Shown here piece after piece: positions 22,731 to 32,900 of a DNA stretch of 64,000 nucleotides (its first letter is position 1; every line of letters starts with the position of its first letter). The DNA comes from Taudactylus pleione (taxonomy: Eukaryota > Chordata > Amphibia > Anura > Myobatrachidae). The DNA lies in NCBI GenBank assembly GCA_031769625.1, contig JAUIMM010000088.1, positions 6,587,501 through 6,651,500 on the forward strand. Reading direction: 5' to 3'. The notes beneath the pieces were generated by a model. It was not told the origin of the DNA. It saw only the letters and a program-made list of their open reading frames with translations, and ran no database searches. A program made the translations under genes and the position numbers.

Positions 22731-23720
22731 TTTGTATCTTCTATATTGTATTTTAACAAGCATTGATTTTATGAAGATTTGATATATAAAAACGTTTTAC
22801 TTATAACACTTTATGTGCATCGTTATCTTTATGAAAGGAAATTATCCAAATGATTTAAAAGGTATATAATTCTGGTTAACACTTTGCGAAGTTCATATAT
22901 TTATGTTACTTATAACCTGATAGTTATTATATGAAAAATAGAATATTTGCTTCAGATATATTGGGATTAAACAGGCTGGCAATGGCCGGTGTGTACAAAT
23001 AGAAAAAAGGAAACAAACCACCCCCTTATCAGAGCTTATATGACAGCATATCTAGATTCCTAGGGATTAATAAAAAAGGAAAGCAAAAGGGAGATAGAAA
23101 CAACAAAAAAACACTCAGGAAAACATACATTAAAGGGGAATTAACTGAATTAGCCCAAAAATCGGGGCCAGAATGTTTGCCGCAAGGAAAAAGTGTTGGC
23201 AGAACAAACAACATCGGGGAAAAGTGGCCTAGCATGAAAGCCACTCACCCATGCAGCTACTTAGTAATTTTTTTTTTTTACAAAACTGGGTGAGAGAAGA
23301 ATATCAATTATATGAAACTCAAAAAACCCCAGATTATAAAATCTTAAAATAATCACTACAGTTTACAGTATAAATAGTCAGCTAATTTAGAGGTATCCTA
23401 TTTCTTAGGTTTAAGAGTCATCCCTACATACTAGGAGCCTCGTAGAGTGTTGTAGACAAGAATAGATATACCCTTATATATAAAAAAAAACATATAAACA
23501 GCAACCATATTATAATAGTTACTTGAAAAAAAATTTTCTTTTTTTTTTTTTTCTTCTTCCAGGGAACATTGTATATAAACAATAGATGTAATACTATAAC
23601 TACATAGTGTAAATAAACGAGGGAAAGATCCACAGACCTAGAAAAAACACTCATCTCAGCAGGGAAACCATATCTATCAAGGCTTCAAGAAAATATACAG
23701 ATAATCTCACGTGGATAAGA
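21167..23720. other. Long inter-ORF region of the LINE
   Basis: About 2.55 kb between ORF1 and ORF2, where L1-type elements usually have tens to a few hundred bases. It contains a (CT)n tract at 22681-22728, a G/T-rich stretch at about 21830-22300 and A/T homopolymers near 23270 and 23530. The 161-codon ORF on the minus strand at 21764-22249 is Thr/Gln/Ser/Pro low-complexity and I do not accept it as a gene. Probably contains a further insertion of unknown type. Confidence 0.5.
22681..22728. repeat. (CT)n microsatellite
   Basis: Almost uninterrupted CT dinucleotide run. Confidence 0.9.
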
Positions 23721-24665
23721 TCAATCGGGGACCGTGTTCCTTGAAGATCTAGATGTGCCTATGGTCACAGGAATGTCCCATTCCGCTAGTAGTTTAATAC
23801 CAGCTTCCACTGATGAGATAACATATGAGGAGAATTCGTAGTGTACTAGCAGCTTAACCAGGAATCCCCAACGGTAGGGTATCTCAGAGTCCCGAAGTGC
23901 TGCCGTGATTGCATGAAAGGAACGTCTCTTGGCCAATGTGTGTGCCGATAAGTCTGGAAATATCTGTAGGCCTCCCAGAGTGTCTGATCCTTCGGCTTGT
24001 CTGGCAGCTTTCAGGATAAGTTCTTTGATGTGGAAGAAATGTATCCTCATCAGAGTGTCTCTAGGGAAACTGTTAGTACTCACTCTTGGCTTAGGTAGAC
24101 GATGCACTCTATCTATGAGTAAATCTTGTACAGAGGCCGAGGGTAGGAGTTTTTGGAATAATTTGGTCACGTATTCTTGTAATTCTGTGAGAGCGACTGA
24201 ATCAGGGATACCTCGTATTTTGACGTTATTCCATCTCGATCTGTCCTCTAGGTCAGCCATTTTATCGCGGATATTTGACACTTCAGTTTGCAGTTCGGAA
24301 TGAGCAGTTAGCAGGTCATTATGTGAGGAGACAAGTTCACTCATCTTTCCCTCTAAATGATCTGTGCGGCCGCCCAAACTCACAATCTCCAATTTGAGCG
24401 ATTGTACTGAGGACTCTATTCCAGCTAGGATATCCGTGCGGAATGCGGAAAACATTTGGAACATCGACTGGGTAGTTAGAGGAGCCGAGGTATCTAAGTC
24501 CAGACCCAAGTCAGCCGCTGTAGTAAGTCCCTTAGAGAGAGTAGTGACTGGAGTCAGGGAGGACTTTAGTGAAACAGGAGTGGATGATTTCTGCTTATTC
24601 GAGGATGAGTTAGGAAATTGCACAGGAGATGGAAGTCGCTGTGGCTTCCCACGTTTAGACGGCAT
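23721..24665 (-). CDS. LINE ORF1 protein (L1 ORF1p type)
   Basis: An intact 314-codon frame. L1-type ORF1 proteins trimerise through a coiled coil and bind element RNA as chaperones. Here a basic, Ser/Pro-rich head (MPSKRGKPQR) is followed by a likely coiled coil at roughly residues 70-140 (heptad-like SLKLEIVSLGGRTDHLEGKM and following). Next comes the boundary DLEDRSRWNNVKIRGIPDSV, hallmark of the RRM-like domain, then DRVHRLPKPR and a C-terminal domain with LAKRRSFHAI. No stop or frameshift is present, in contrast to the decayed ORF2. The plus-strand ORFs at 23929 and 24364 are shadows. Confidence 0.85.
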   Translation of the reverse strand: MPSKRGKPQRLPSPVQFPNSSSNKQKSSTPVSLKSSLTPVTTLSKGLTTAADLGLDLDTSAPLTTQSMFQMFSAFRTDILAGIESSVQSLKLEIVSLGGRTDHLEGKMSELVSSHNDLLTAHSELQTEVSNIRDKMADLEDRSRWNNVKIRGIPDSVALTELQEYVTKLFQKLLPSASVQDLLIDRVHRLPKPRVSTNSFPRDTLMRIHFFHIKELILKAARQAEGSDTLGGLQIFPDLSAHTLAKRRSFHAITAALRDSEIPYRWGFLVKLLVHYEFSSYVISSVEAGIKLLAEWDIPVTIGTSRSSRNTVPD

Positions 24666-25472
24666 TATACTTCAGAATATATCAATAGTAAATGCTAAAG
24701 AAACGAGCTATAGATTATTGGCTCCTGGTAGTGATGTGATAGACAGTCTCGGAAGGTTACAGCATGGGTGAGGGTGTCTTCATCCCTAGAAGGGAAGCAT
24801 GCTGCGAGATGGCTGTATAGCTCCCAGGACAGGTTTCTGAAGAGCCATCACTATACAAACATAATATAGTGAAAGAGGACTTCCCCAGGCGACCATAAGC
24901 ACTTTGACTGTAAAGGATTGAGAGAGTGTATCCCAAAGTTACTGAGGTCAAGTTAGGTAGCCCCTAAGCTATGGGGGACAGTGTTGCTGTGCATCAAACC
25001 CCAGCCTTTCTGCAATAGTGGGCTCTGAATTATAAGGAGCCTTTCTCCCAGCCAAAATGGTGGCCAAACGGGAGAGACGCGAAAGCGGGACCCCCGATCT
25101 CCAGCTATCACAGCAGAAGAGTCCTACCAGTAGGTTGGCACTGGGAGAGCAGTAGCCAGTGCTTTTCAGCCCTGGGTGGCGCCTGGTGAACGCGCAGGTA
25201 CCTCCGTGTGACACTGAGACGGAAGTCCCGCACTCCAGCCCGCGGCTTCTTGCAATGTGCAGGCCCCGGATCTCCTGATCTCCCCGCCGGAGCCGCCCTC
25301 AGACACAGTGGTCTCACCAGGAAGACGGACGAGGTAGGGAGGAGGTAAGGAAGCCCTCGCAGGGTGTAAGGTGGGGTAGAAAGCTCCTCTAATTAGCTGC
25401 CAGAGGCTGCGGGTCTCTGGAGCTGAGGGGAAACACCTCTAGTCTTCTAGGAGTTTAGGCCACACCCCCTGT
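24666..25472 (-). promoter_or_regulatory. LINE 5' UTR / internal promoter region
   Basis: The upstream leader of the LINE is increasingly GC- and CpG-rich toward its outer end (25060-25440), as is common for internal LINE promoters. No specific sites identified. Confidence 0.45.
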
Positions 25473-25740
25473 CTTCAATCTTTTTAATCCCTATAATGCT
25501 TTTGATATTTTTGAGGGAATGGTTGGCAACACCCTTTTTATATTCCGCAGGTGTTCTGCCTATCTCGGAATCTCCTTGTGGTCTCGGAATCTCCTTGTGG
25601 TTTTTCAAATATATTGGAGGCCACAAACATTCGATTAAATAAATACAATTGGTACTGTTGCACGTAAAAAATCTTATATTTTTAAACATTTGTGTAATGA
25701 CATAAGATGTTATTTCTTACATTTTTCTGGCTTGATTGCT
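25473..25740 (-). mobile_element. Penelope-like element, upstream part (GIY-YIG start)
   Basis: The minus-strand frame reads FFTCNSTNCIYLIEC, then a degraded GRTPAEYKKG and NHSLKNIKSI, matching the start of a GIY-YIG nuclease (VYLIEC...VGRT...). A 19-bp tandem duplication at 25562-25600 (tctcggaatctccttgtgg twice) disrupts the reading frame. The element is truncated upstream, near 25740. 25473-25485 is the right copy of the LINE target-site duplication. Confidence 0.65.
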
Positions 25741-25865
25741 AGGAGAAATTCATACATTACAGGACCCACAGCTGAGTATCGAATACTGTTGTAAAATGTC
25801 TCATAAATGGGATCTTATAGAACATATTACATATAGTTTTTTTTTTACTTATTTATATAGCTATC

Positions 25866-26290
25866 GGTATAGTGATAACACTAAGGTGAGCTCTCTGTAT
25901 AAGAGCACTGAGTATACACAGTGTATAGTTATAACACTGCTCTGTATAGTAGTACTGAGTTAACACGGTGTATAGTTGTAACACTGAGGTGTGCACACAG
26001 CTCTGTATGATGGTACTGAGTATAAAAATGCTAAGTGTGCACATTGTATAGTTACACCACTAAGGTAAGATACACTGCTCTGTATAATAGTGCTGAGTAT
26101 AGACAGGGTATAGTTATTACACTGATGATGAGCACACTGCTCTGTATGATATTACTGAGTATGCACAGTGTATAGTGATAACACTGATGATGAACACAAC
26201 ACTCTCTATACAGCGCACTCCGTATAATGATACTCAGTATGCACGGTTTGTAGTTATAACACTGAGATGAGAACTGATGGTGAGCACATG
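25866..26290. repeat. Minisatellite, ~62-bp unit, diverged array 4
   Basis: About seven degraded units with tatagttataacactgag, a variant of the core at 7640 and 15445 (gtgtagtgataacattgag). Unit lengths vary. Confidence 0.75.
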
Positions 26291-26365
26291 GATAATGGTC
26301 ACACACAGGGCTATGTGTGTGTTTATAATTAATTTAATTAGCTCCTCCCCCAGTAGCTCCACTCA

Positions 26366-26892
26366 AGGCCCTCATTCAGAGGCGGTCGGAGGATGCAAGC
26401 GGTCGCTCAGAAACTGGGCGGCCGCTTGCATCCTGACCGGCCGCCTCTGTTTCGGTCGTTAGGCTGTGGGTTTACACCCACAGCTCTAACGACCGCTAGG
26501 ATGATGGTCGCTATGGTCATAGACCATCGCGAGCATCGGGGCTTACGACGAGACCCTAGGGTAGGGTCACTTGTCGTAAGCCCCGGAGAGCTTCTGGCTC
26601 TGTCAGAGTGATGTCACTAGTGATGTCAGTGGGGCCCCCCCTAAACGACAGGCATTCCCATGGGAATGCCTCCGTTTGGGCTGCCACCCCCCCGGCCCGA
26701 CCTTCCAACGGGGCGAGCTGTCAATCAACAATGACAGCTCGCCCCCTTTGGAAAGAGACCCGCTACGACCAGTGCTGTCGGTCGTAGCGGGTCTCATGCA
26801 TGCGCACGAAGGAGCCGGCTCCCTCGTGCGCATGTGCACTGGACAAACATCGAGGCGGTCGTAGACCGTACGGCCGCCTCTGAATGAAGCCC
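26366..26892 (+). mobile_element. Chain-of-hairpins MITE, copy 4 (divergent)
   Basis: Ends aggccctcattcagagg and cctctgaatgaagccc. The same succession of hairpins with strongly changed stems: ggatgcaagcgg/ccgcttgcatcc near the left end, ggcattccc/gggaatgcc at 26651-26670 (ggcgttccc/gggaacgcc in copies 1 and 5) and cgctacgacc/ggtcgtagcg at 26761-26770/26780-26789. One hairpin (near 26590-26610) lost an arm. Non-coding. Confidence 0.8.
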
Positions 26893-29110
26893 ACAGTTCC
26901 TGAACCTACTTTTCTCGGAAAATTGCACTGGTCACACCACACTGTATAATACACTTTGACCCCGTTGGCAGTAGCGGTAACCGCAGCCCCCCCCCTTACG
27001 ATATTCCATGAAGGGAGCCCTAATACTGCTACAAAGGCGGGCAATATTCTTACACGCCTTTGTAGGATAGTGCAAGGTCTACAATGGCTGGTCCTGTTGT
27101 TCTTTTGGTTTCTGTTTCTCTTTCAGAGGCTGCGGTTCCAGAGAATGGTGCTCCCGCTCGGGATGGAGATATAACTGCAGTTTCTGGACATAGCGAACAG
27201 ATGGTCAGCTCCGATGAGACAACTTTTGTGCTTTGTGCAGATTCAGTGGCATACTTGGTCAAAGCAACGGCGAAGGCATAAGCCTAGCAGCCATAGTTTT
27301 TCCGTATTGGAGGACCTGGATGAAGCCGTACATTCTTCTAATAGTCTATTTCGGGACAGGCATACCCCTGTGATCTTGCATTGTGGGGCTGTTCTTTCTG
27401 CGCCACCATACTTTGTCTGTTAGAACATGCTTGCGTATGCCTTGTCGCATTTTGATTAGTTGCATTTTTGCGATCTGGTCCTGCTAGCCTAGTTAGATCA
27501 GCGATTTTTGCCCTTCTGCTGTACAGCATATTATCAAGCCAGCATGTAGGGACTAGCATATCAGTCCTTAGCTCCCAGGACCATGCAATTTATCAGGTTT
27601 CTTGGTGGGCATGGCGCTGCATTTTGGCCCATGGAGGGAGCCGAGGTAAGACCAGTTGAAAGCTTATTCTTGCTTTCGCGTAGAGCTTGTTTGCATTGTG
27701 ACAGATCCAGTGCTATAGTGGTAATGATGTTAGCAGGTCTGTCCCAATTTTTTTTCTGTGTCTTGAGAGCTTTGAAGAGGGTGGGACAAGTTGGTCCCTG
27801 CTCCTCCTGTTTGTCAGCGCCCACTCTATTTGCATCTTCCTGCATGGTTATTACAAGTTTTTTCGGCAGTTTTTCGGTTTTAGAGTTCAGATTAGTGCAG
27901 CTGCATTGACTATTGCGTCGGGTTTTTTTTTTATTATTTTTTTTCCGTTGATCAGAGTTAGGCCATGAGCTGAGGAAAGTCTAGTGCTTAAAAACGTACC
28001 TTAGACTTCGGCAAAAATTTTGCTTTTCATCCTAACTTGAGGATTAGCTACTCGTCATATTTGGGGGTCCTGAGGAATTTTGTTTTACCACTAGTTCATA
28101 ACTTTGGCTGCATGCCTGCTGGTGGACATTTTGTGTTTTGCCTCAGGTCAAGTTAGGATCACCCCTCCCTACCCTCCCTCTCTCTCCCTGTATTAGGCTA
28201 TTAGGCTTCTGTCTTTGCTACTCTTTTCTTTCCTATTTGTGTTTTTGTTGTGTATTTATTTAATATAGAGAATTTATTCCAGTTTTGGAGAGGTTTAGAT
28301 GGTTTAAGGGTTTTTGGAGTGTTCCATTTCAGCTCATTTGGGGAAGATCATTGCCATGTGCCCCCTATTGCAGTGTTTTGTGGTTTGATATCATTCCACA
28401 GCAGGTCTGGAGAACTGGTTTTGTCTCCTGGGACCCTGTAGGTGGTCAGAAGATGGAGAAACCTGGCTGGGAGTTGGAGAACTGGTTTTGTCTCCTGGGA
28501 CCCTGTAGGTGGTCAGAAGGTGGATAAACCTGGCTGTGAGTTGCAGTGTCCAGGGTTTTGGAGGAGTGGTCCTTTTACATGCTTTGATTAGGTCCACTGA
28601 TATCCTCTTTAAGGATGGATGGTGCATTGGAATGGAGTTATTGAGGAGTTAGAAGAAGTCAAGGTGTTGTAGATTAGGGTATGGTGGCGGTGCGGTTCTT
28701 AGCTGGGAACCGCTGTTGGCGGGAAAGAACGGTAGCAGTCGCCATCTGTCTTTTTAGCTTGAGGTACTCTCCCTTCAAATACATGGCTTAGGCTGATTTT
28801 ACCCTACTGGGGTCAGCGGCAACCACCTAACCAGGTGGGCCTCACGTTGTGTCATTGGGGTGGGAGGTGGATACCTTGGGCATGGTAATGGGCTGGCTGC
28901 TCGCCTCCCATTTAGAAGATCGATGTGAGTATGCAGTTGGTGATCTTGCATTGTGGGGCCGTTCTTTCTGCGCCACCATACTTTGCCTGTCTTTCTTTCT
29001 TATTCTATTAGTTAGTTCAGTTATACATTAAATAGTTTAATTAGTTTAAAATTAAATAAAGCTGACCTTCCTTTCCCCTTATATAAGTCTCTGTGTCATT
29101 ATTTCATTAT
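26893..29110 (+). mobile_element. Unclassified retroelement remnant(s)
   Basis: No intact ORF. A ~50-bp phrase (gtgatcttgcattgtggggc and ttctttctgcgccaccatac) occurs twice, at 27370-27420 and 28938-28990. The 3' part (28790-29067) matches the insertion at 14784-15444 and ends in aaataaagctgacc. Two short frames (around 27084-27281 and 27298-27423) look protein-like in places (VPENGAPARDGDITAV) but I cannot name them. Could be the decayed 3' half of a retrotransposon. Confidence 0.4.
28408..28545. repeat. Tandem duplication, 69-bp unit
   Basis: Two consecutive copies of a 69-bp segment beginning agaactggttttgtctcctg, almost identical. Confidence 0.8.
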
Positions 29111-29570
29111 GACTATGGTTGATCATTTACCCTGCACTGTTAGGAGAGAACACTCATCAGGCGATGGGGAGTTTATTGCTCTAATACTCTGGAATGGTGC
29201 TCACATCTAAAATAAATACATTCAGCTCAGGAAGGATGGCCCTACTGCCAAATCTAATGGCTTACAGTGATCACTGGTCCTGTATATGCTGGAATTATGA
29301 CACACAATACACTTTGTATGACGCATATTAAAGATGGTTAAGTACAAATTCTTGCCTCTTCATGGACTGGCCCACTCACTCTAAAATCAAGCATTTGGAA
29401 AGCCCCCTCTATAAATCCTGCGTTTGCCACTGCCTACAGTACCATTTTATAGACTGTACTTAATAAATGTTAGCTAGAGGCTCTTTGGTTGCTATGGGTT
29501 ACATATCCACTTGTCCACTCTGTAGGAGGCTTAATATATCTTCCCACAATAACATGCATTAACTTTCAAA
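29111..29570. other. Spacer, nothing recognised
   Basis: No ORF or repeat that I can support. Confidence 0.35.
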
Positions 29571-29574
29571 TATA

Positions 29575-29915
29575 TGGGGCATATTTATCACAATCCACAT
29601 TTTTAATGCGTATGTGATAAATATGTTTCACCCAAATTCGCAATGCGAAAATAATATTTTTAAGCAAATTTACTAAAATCCTTTTGCCAGGAGACGGGCT
29701 CCAACAGAAGCCCTTCCTGGCAAAAAGAAGGAAGCAGTGTGACATAAAGTTACCACACTGCTTCCTGGTTCGGGTCCCCGGTAACCTTTTCCCCACATTG
29801 ATGCATGTTGGCTGGTGCATGTGTCAATGGAGGGTGTCAGACAGCAGATGGCATTATCCTATTGGTAAATCTGGCAGCACAGCAGCCCCTATAGAAAACT
29901 ACGGGGGCTGCATTT
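29575..29915. mobile_element. Second multi-hairpin non-coding element
   Basis: Successive inverted repeats: atatttatcaca/tgtgataaatat (about 29580-29628), ttttgccagg/cctggcaaaa (29682-29691/29716-29725), aggaagcagtgtg/cacactgcttcct (29728-29740/29754-29766), cattgatgcatg/catgtgtcaatg (about 29797-29828) and gcagcccc/ggggctgc (about 29882-29911). No sequence similarity to the gattcaga family is apparent, only the same architecture. Confidence 0.55.
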
Positions 29916-29969
29916 TTGAATGAAAATGGATGGACAGCGACACACAGGGTTTGAAAAACTTTATTGATC

Positions 29970-30115
29970 AAGGGCCTGATTCAGCATGGATCGCAATTGT
30001 AACCGCGTACACAGATTGGCCGATTATTGCATACTGCACATGCGTATGCATCACACTGTGTGTGTACGGCGATCACACTGCGATTACAGACGCAGACAGG
30101 AATCCTTTGTAGAGT
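29970..30115. mobile_element. MITE family C fragment
   Basis: Starts gggcctgattcagcatgga and runs through cacatgcgtatgcatc, as at 5060. The right end is not found. Confidence 0.5.
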
Positions 30116-30767
30116 GTGAAACAGGGCATCACTTTATCATTTCATTTCTGTTTTAATATAAACTGCTTTTTTGAAGGAGCAGGGGAGTCCCACGCCAGTC
30201 TAACATTCCCCCCCCCCTCCCACACACGCATACACAGACACCTGCCACAGCTTTGGGGGAGGAGTCAGGACCCTCAAGAGGAGAGAAGGTTCTGGAACCT
30301 GCTCATGTCTGAAGGGGGAAAGACAAGTGGCAAGAGTTGCAGGATTTTAAAACAGGAGCTGCCCCCCTCACGGTGAAACAGAATTGGGCAAGGACTGCAG
30401 CCAGAGGGCTGGGGAGTATCTTAAGGCCCCCCTACACGGTGCGATTTGCTTAAGATCCAATCTCATTTGCAATTTCCCTTGAATTCCTGAACTCTTCCGG
30501 TCATACGATACTGTGCCCACACACGGTACAATTGTACAAACGACCATACGATATACAGTAGATGGGTTGTAAATGACTGCAGATCGTAAACGATATCTCG
30601 TTGGCAGCAAACAACCTCACAATTCATGTGCTGGAAATTTAAGAATGGAAGAGCTTAACTAGGAGATATAAAAGGCAGGCGCCATTTTAGTTCTGTGCAC
30701 ATTCTGCTCTGTGACTAGTGAGGCTTGGTGTATACCTGCTGAACGCTGTACATTGCTATGGTACTCT

Positions 30768-31355
30768 GGGCCTGATTCAGAGCTGCTCGTAAGCGGCCAC
30801 TCGTTCACTCTGAGCGATGTTCGCACAACTGCGCATGCGTATGGGTCGTAATGCGCATGCACAAACCAATCATTGCAGTCGGAAATCGTGCGCTCGTAAA
30901 ACAGCGAGGGGCTGCTAATTTGATTGACAGAATGTACCATTTGTGGGTGCTAACAGGGGAAGGTGCTTGAAAACGGGGGGGTGGAGATCCGAATGCAGGC
31001 GTGCCTAACGGTCAAAAGGGCGTTTAATGGGAGTGCATAATTAGTAAAGGAGCGTCATCGACCACGTCACTTGGTTGTCTTTTAGCCTGAACTGCTAGCG
31101 GGCAGAAAATCCTACCACAAGCACTGCGAGCAGTTCAGATACCTTTTGATGTTCCCGATTAATCTAATAAATACCAGAGATGACGTGTGATGCAAACGGC
31201 AAAGGGGCGTCTTTACAAAATAGCGAGCGCATTTTTCGGACGCTCGCTCAGACATAGAGGCGTCAACACACCGCAAAGAGCGAGCGCTCAATTTAAATAT
31301 CCGGCCCCTTTTTTAGAACGAGCGTCCGCAAATAGCGTCCGGCTCTGAATCAGGC
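30768..31355. mobile_element. MITE family B, second copy
   Basis: Starts gggcctgattcagagc and ends ggctctgaatcaggc. The interior matches 1442-2040 (gaaggtgcttgaaaa and cgaccacgtcactggttg-like stretches). The flanking TCT/CTCT duplicates, and comparison with the uninterrupted relative at 50240-50330 confirms the insertion point. Confidence 0.75.
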
Positions 31356-31385
31356 TCTCTGCTTTGTTTTGCCTGGCTCAACAAA

Positions 31386-31835
31386 GTGTGTCTGTTCTGC
31401 ATTCTATTCTGTGGTGATGGATTCCTATCGCTGTATGGCTATTTGAAGTTGAAAGGTGATGGAGCTGACAGGAGGATGAGGTCCAGCTGGATCAAGGAGT
31501 GGCTGATGAGGAGGGAGACTCGCTCCCATATGCCCCTGTTGATGGAGATTAGGGAGAACAACCCAGACGATTACCGCAACTACCTGCGTATGGATGACGC
31601 CACCTTCCAGGAGTTGCTGCGTCTGGTGACCTCCTGTATCCGGAGGCAGGACACCAATATGAGGAAGGCCATCCCGGCTGAGGAGAGGCTGATTATTACC
31701 CTGAGGTAACTGGCTACAGGAAGGTCCTTTGAAGACCCGAATTTTGGGATCCTCATTTTCTCCCAGGCTTTGGGGTACATCATCTCGGACACCTGTCAAG
31801 CCATTGTGAATGTCCTGAAGTTCCACTACTTTTAG
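31386..31835 (+). pseudogene. Harbinger transposase, first exon, broken
   Basis: PIF/Harbinger transposases (DDE_4 family, related to HARBI1) cut and paste DNA. This is only the N-terminal exon: MRSSWIKEWLMRRETRSHMP, LLMEIRENNPDDYRNYLRMD, FQELLRLV and AIPAEERLIITLR align residue by residue with the copy at 50212-49794. A TAA stop replaces the expected Tyr codon at about 31707. The frame then continues (LATGRSFEDPNFGILIFSQAL) to a second stop just before a splice-donor-like gtgagt at 31836. The catalytic exon is absent, so the gene cannot be functional. Confidence 0.75.
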
Positions 31836-32189
31836 GTGAGTGAAAACACTACACATGGTTTTTCTTGTGAAAGAAAAAGTATATTTCTTTGAAACAAATT
31901 GTAGTAAAAAACAACCAACATTTTTGTATATATGTAAAAACTTGCTAACCTTTATAGCTGTATATTTGAACTAAGGATGAGTGGGTTCGGATTTTGGAAC
32001 CCCCCCCCCCGATCCGAGCCAGGAACCGAGTCAGGCTCAGGTTTTCTTGCCTGGCTCTGAACTGAAATCGAGGCAAAACGTCATCATCCCGCTGTCGGAT
32101 TCTCAGAAGATTTGGATTCTATAAAAGGTCCCGCGATCGCTGCCATTTTTCATTCCAGGTGTGGAGTGTGCGTGCAAAGGAAGGGAGCT

Positions 32190-32560
32190 GTTGGCTAGTG
32201 TTGTGTGATACATTACATACTGGGCTGGCTGGCTACTGTTGTCCATACATAGGGGCTGGCTGGCTACTGTTGTCCATATAGGGGCTAGCTGTTGTCCTAT
32301 CCATAGGGGCTGGCAGAGGGAGGGAGCTGAGAGCTGTTGGCTACTGTACTGTTGTGATAATAAATAAAAATAATAAACTTAGTAGTACACTACTACTTAT
32401 ATAGTTATATTATACATTACAGTACTGGGCTGGCTGGCTACTGTGAAGAGAGAGGGAGCTGGGAGCTGTTGCTGACGATGGCTGGCTGGCTACCGTTGTC
32501 CATATACATACTGCTGACGCTGACCATAGGGGCTGGCTGGCTACTGTTGTCCAGTGCTGT
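32190..32560. repeat. GGCTGGCTGGCTACTGTTGTCC minisatellite
   Basis: Irregular repeats of ggctggctactgttgtccat with variable spacers. Confidence 0.6.
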
Positions 32561-32589
32561 GCTGCTGTCCGTCAAGAGCTGCTGCCCTG

Positions 32590-32890
32590 AAAAAACAAAA
32601 CACACCTGTCACTGTCATCGACGTAGCTGCGCAGGGGTCCTGTGCTGCTGTCTGTCAAGGAGTCAAATATATATAAAAAACACCTGTCACTGTCATCAGT
32701 GTAGTTGTCACTGTCACTTGTCATAATAGTAGCTGTCACTGTCATCGGCATAGCTGTAGCTGTCATTGGCGTAGCTGTCGCTGTCACTGTCATCGGCATA
32801 GCTGTCACTGTTATCTGCGTAGCTGCGCAGAAAAAAAACCACTTGTCACTGTCATCCGCGTAGCTGCGCAGGGGTGCTGTGCTGCTATCT
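32590..32890. repeat. CTGTCACTGTCATC minisatellite
   Basis: Irregular tandem units built on ctgtcactgtcatcggcgta and gctgcgcagg. The Asp/Ser/Thr-rich minus-strand ORF over it is a repeat translation. Confidence 0.7.
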
Positions 32891-32900
32891 GTCAAGGGAC

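Larger units (their letters stand above)
16966..25472 (-). mobile_element. L1/Tx1-type LINE, near full length
   Basis: Minus-strand non-LTR retrotransposon with a 5' GC-rich leader (24666-25472), ORF1 (23721-24665), an unusually long inter-ORF stretch (21167-23720), ORF2 with endonuclease and reverse transcriptase (17653-21166) and a 3' UTR ending in a short A tract on the minus strand. Flanked by a 13-bp duplication. Inserted into a Penelope-like element. The 5' end is preserved, which is unusual for a LINE. Confidence 0.85.
30424..31971 (+). mobile_element. PIF/Harbinger remnant 1
   Basis: The left end aaggcccccctacacggtgc looks like a Harbinger terminus. 30695-30767 plus 31356-31440 is homologous to the region upstream of the transposase in the second Harbinger (minus strand of 50212-50350), and the first transposase exon follows. 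Interrupted by a MITE at 30768-31355. The right part is missing: hAT-like sequence starts at about 31972. Confidence 0.65.
31972..32900 (+). mobile_element. hAT-like element, left part
   Basis: Starts aaggatgagtgggttcgg and continues with cgaggcaaaacgtcatcatc, both closely shared with the left end of the 5.5-kb hAT element at 50744. Followed by ggctggctggctactgttgtcc repeats. No right terminus was found and no transposase frame. Confidence 0.6.
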
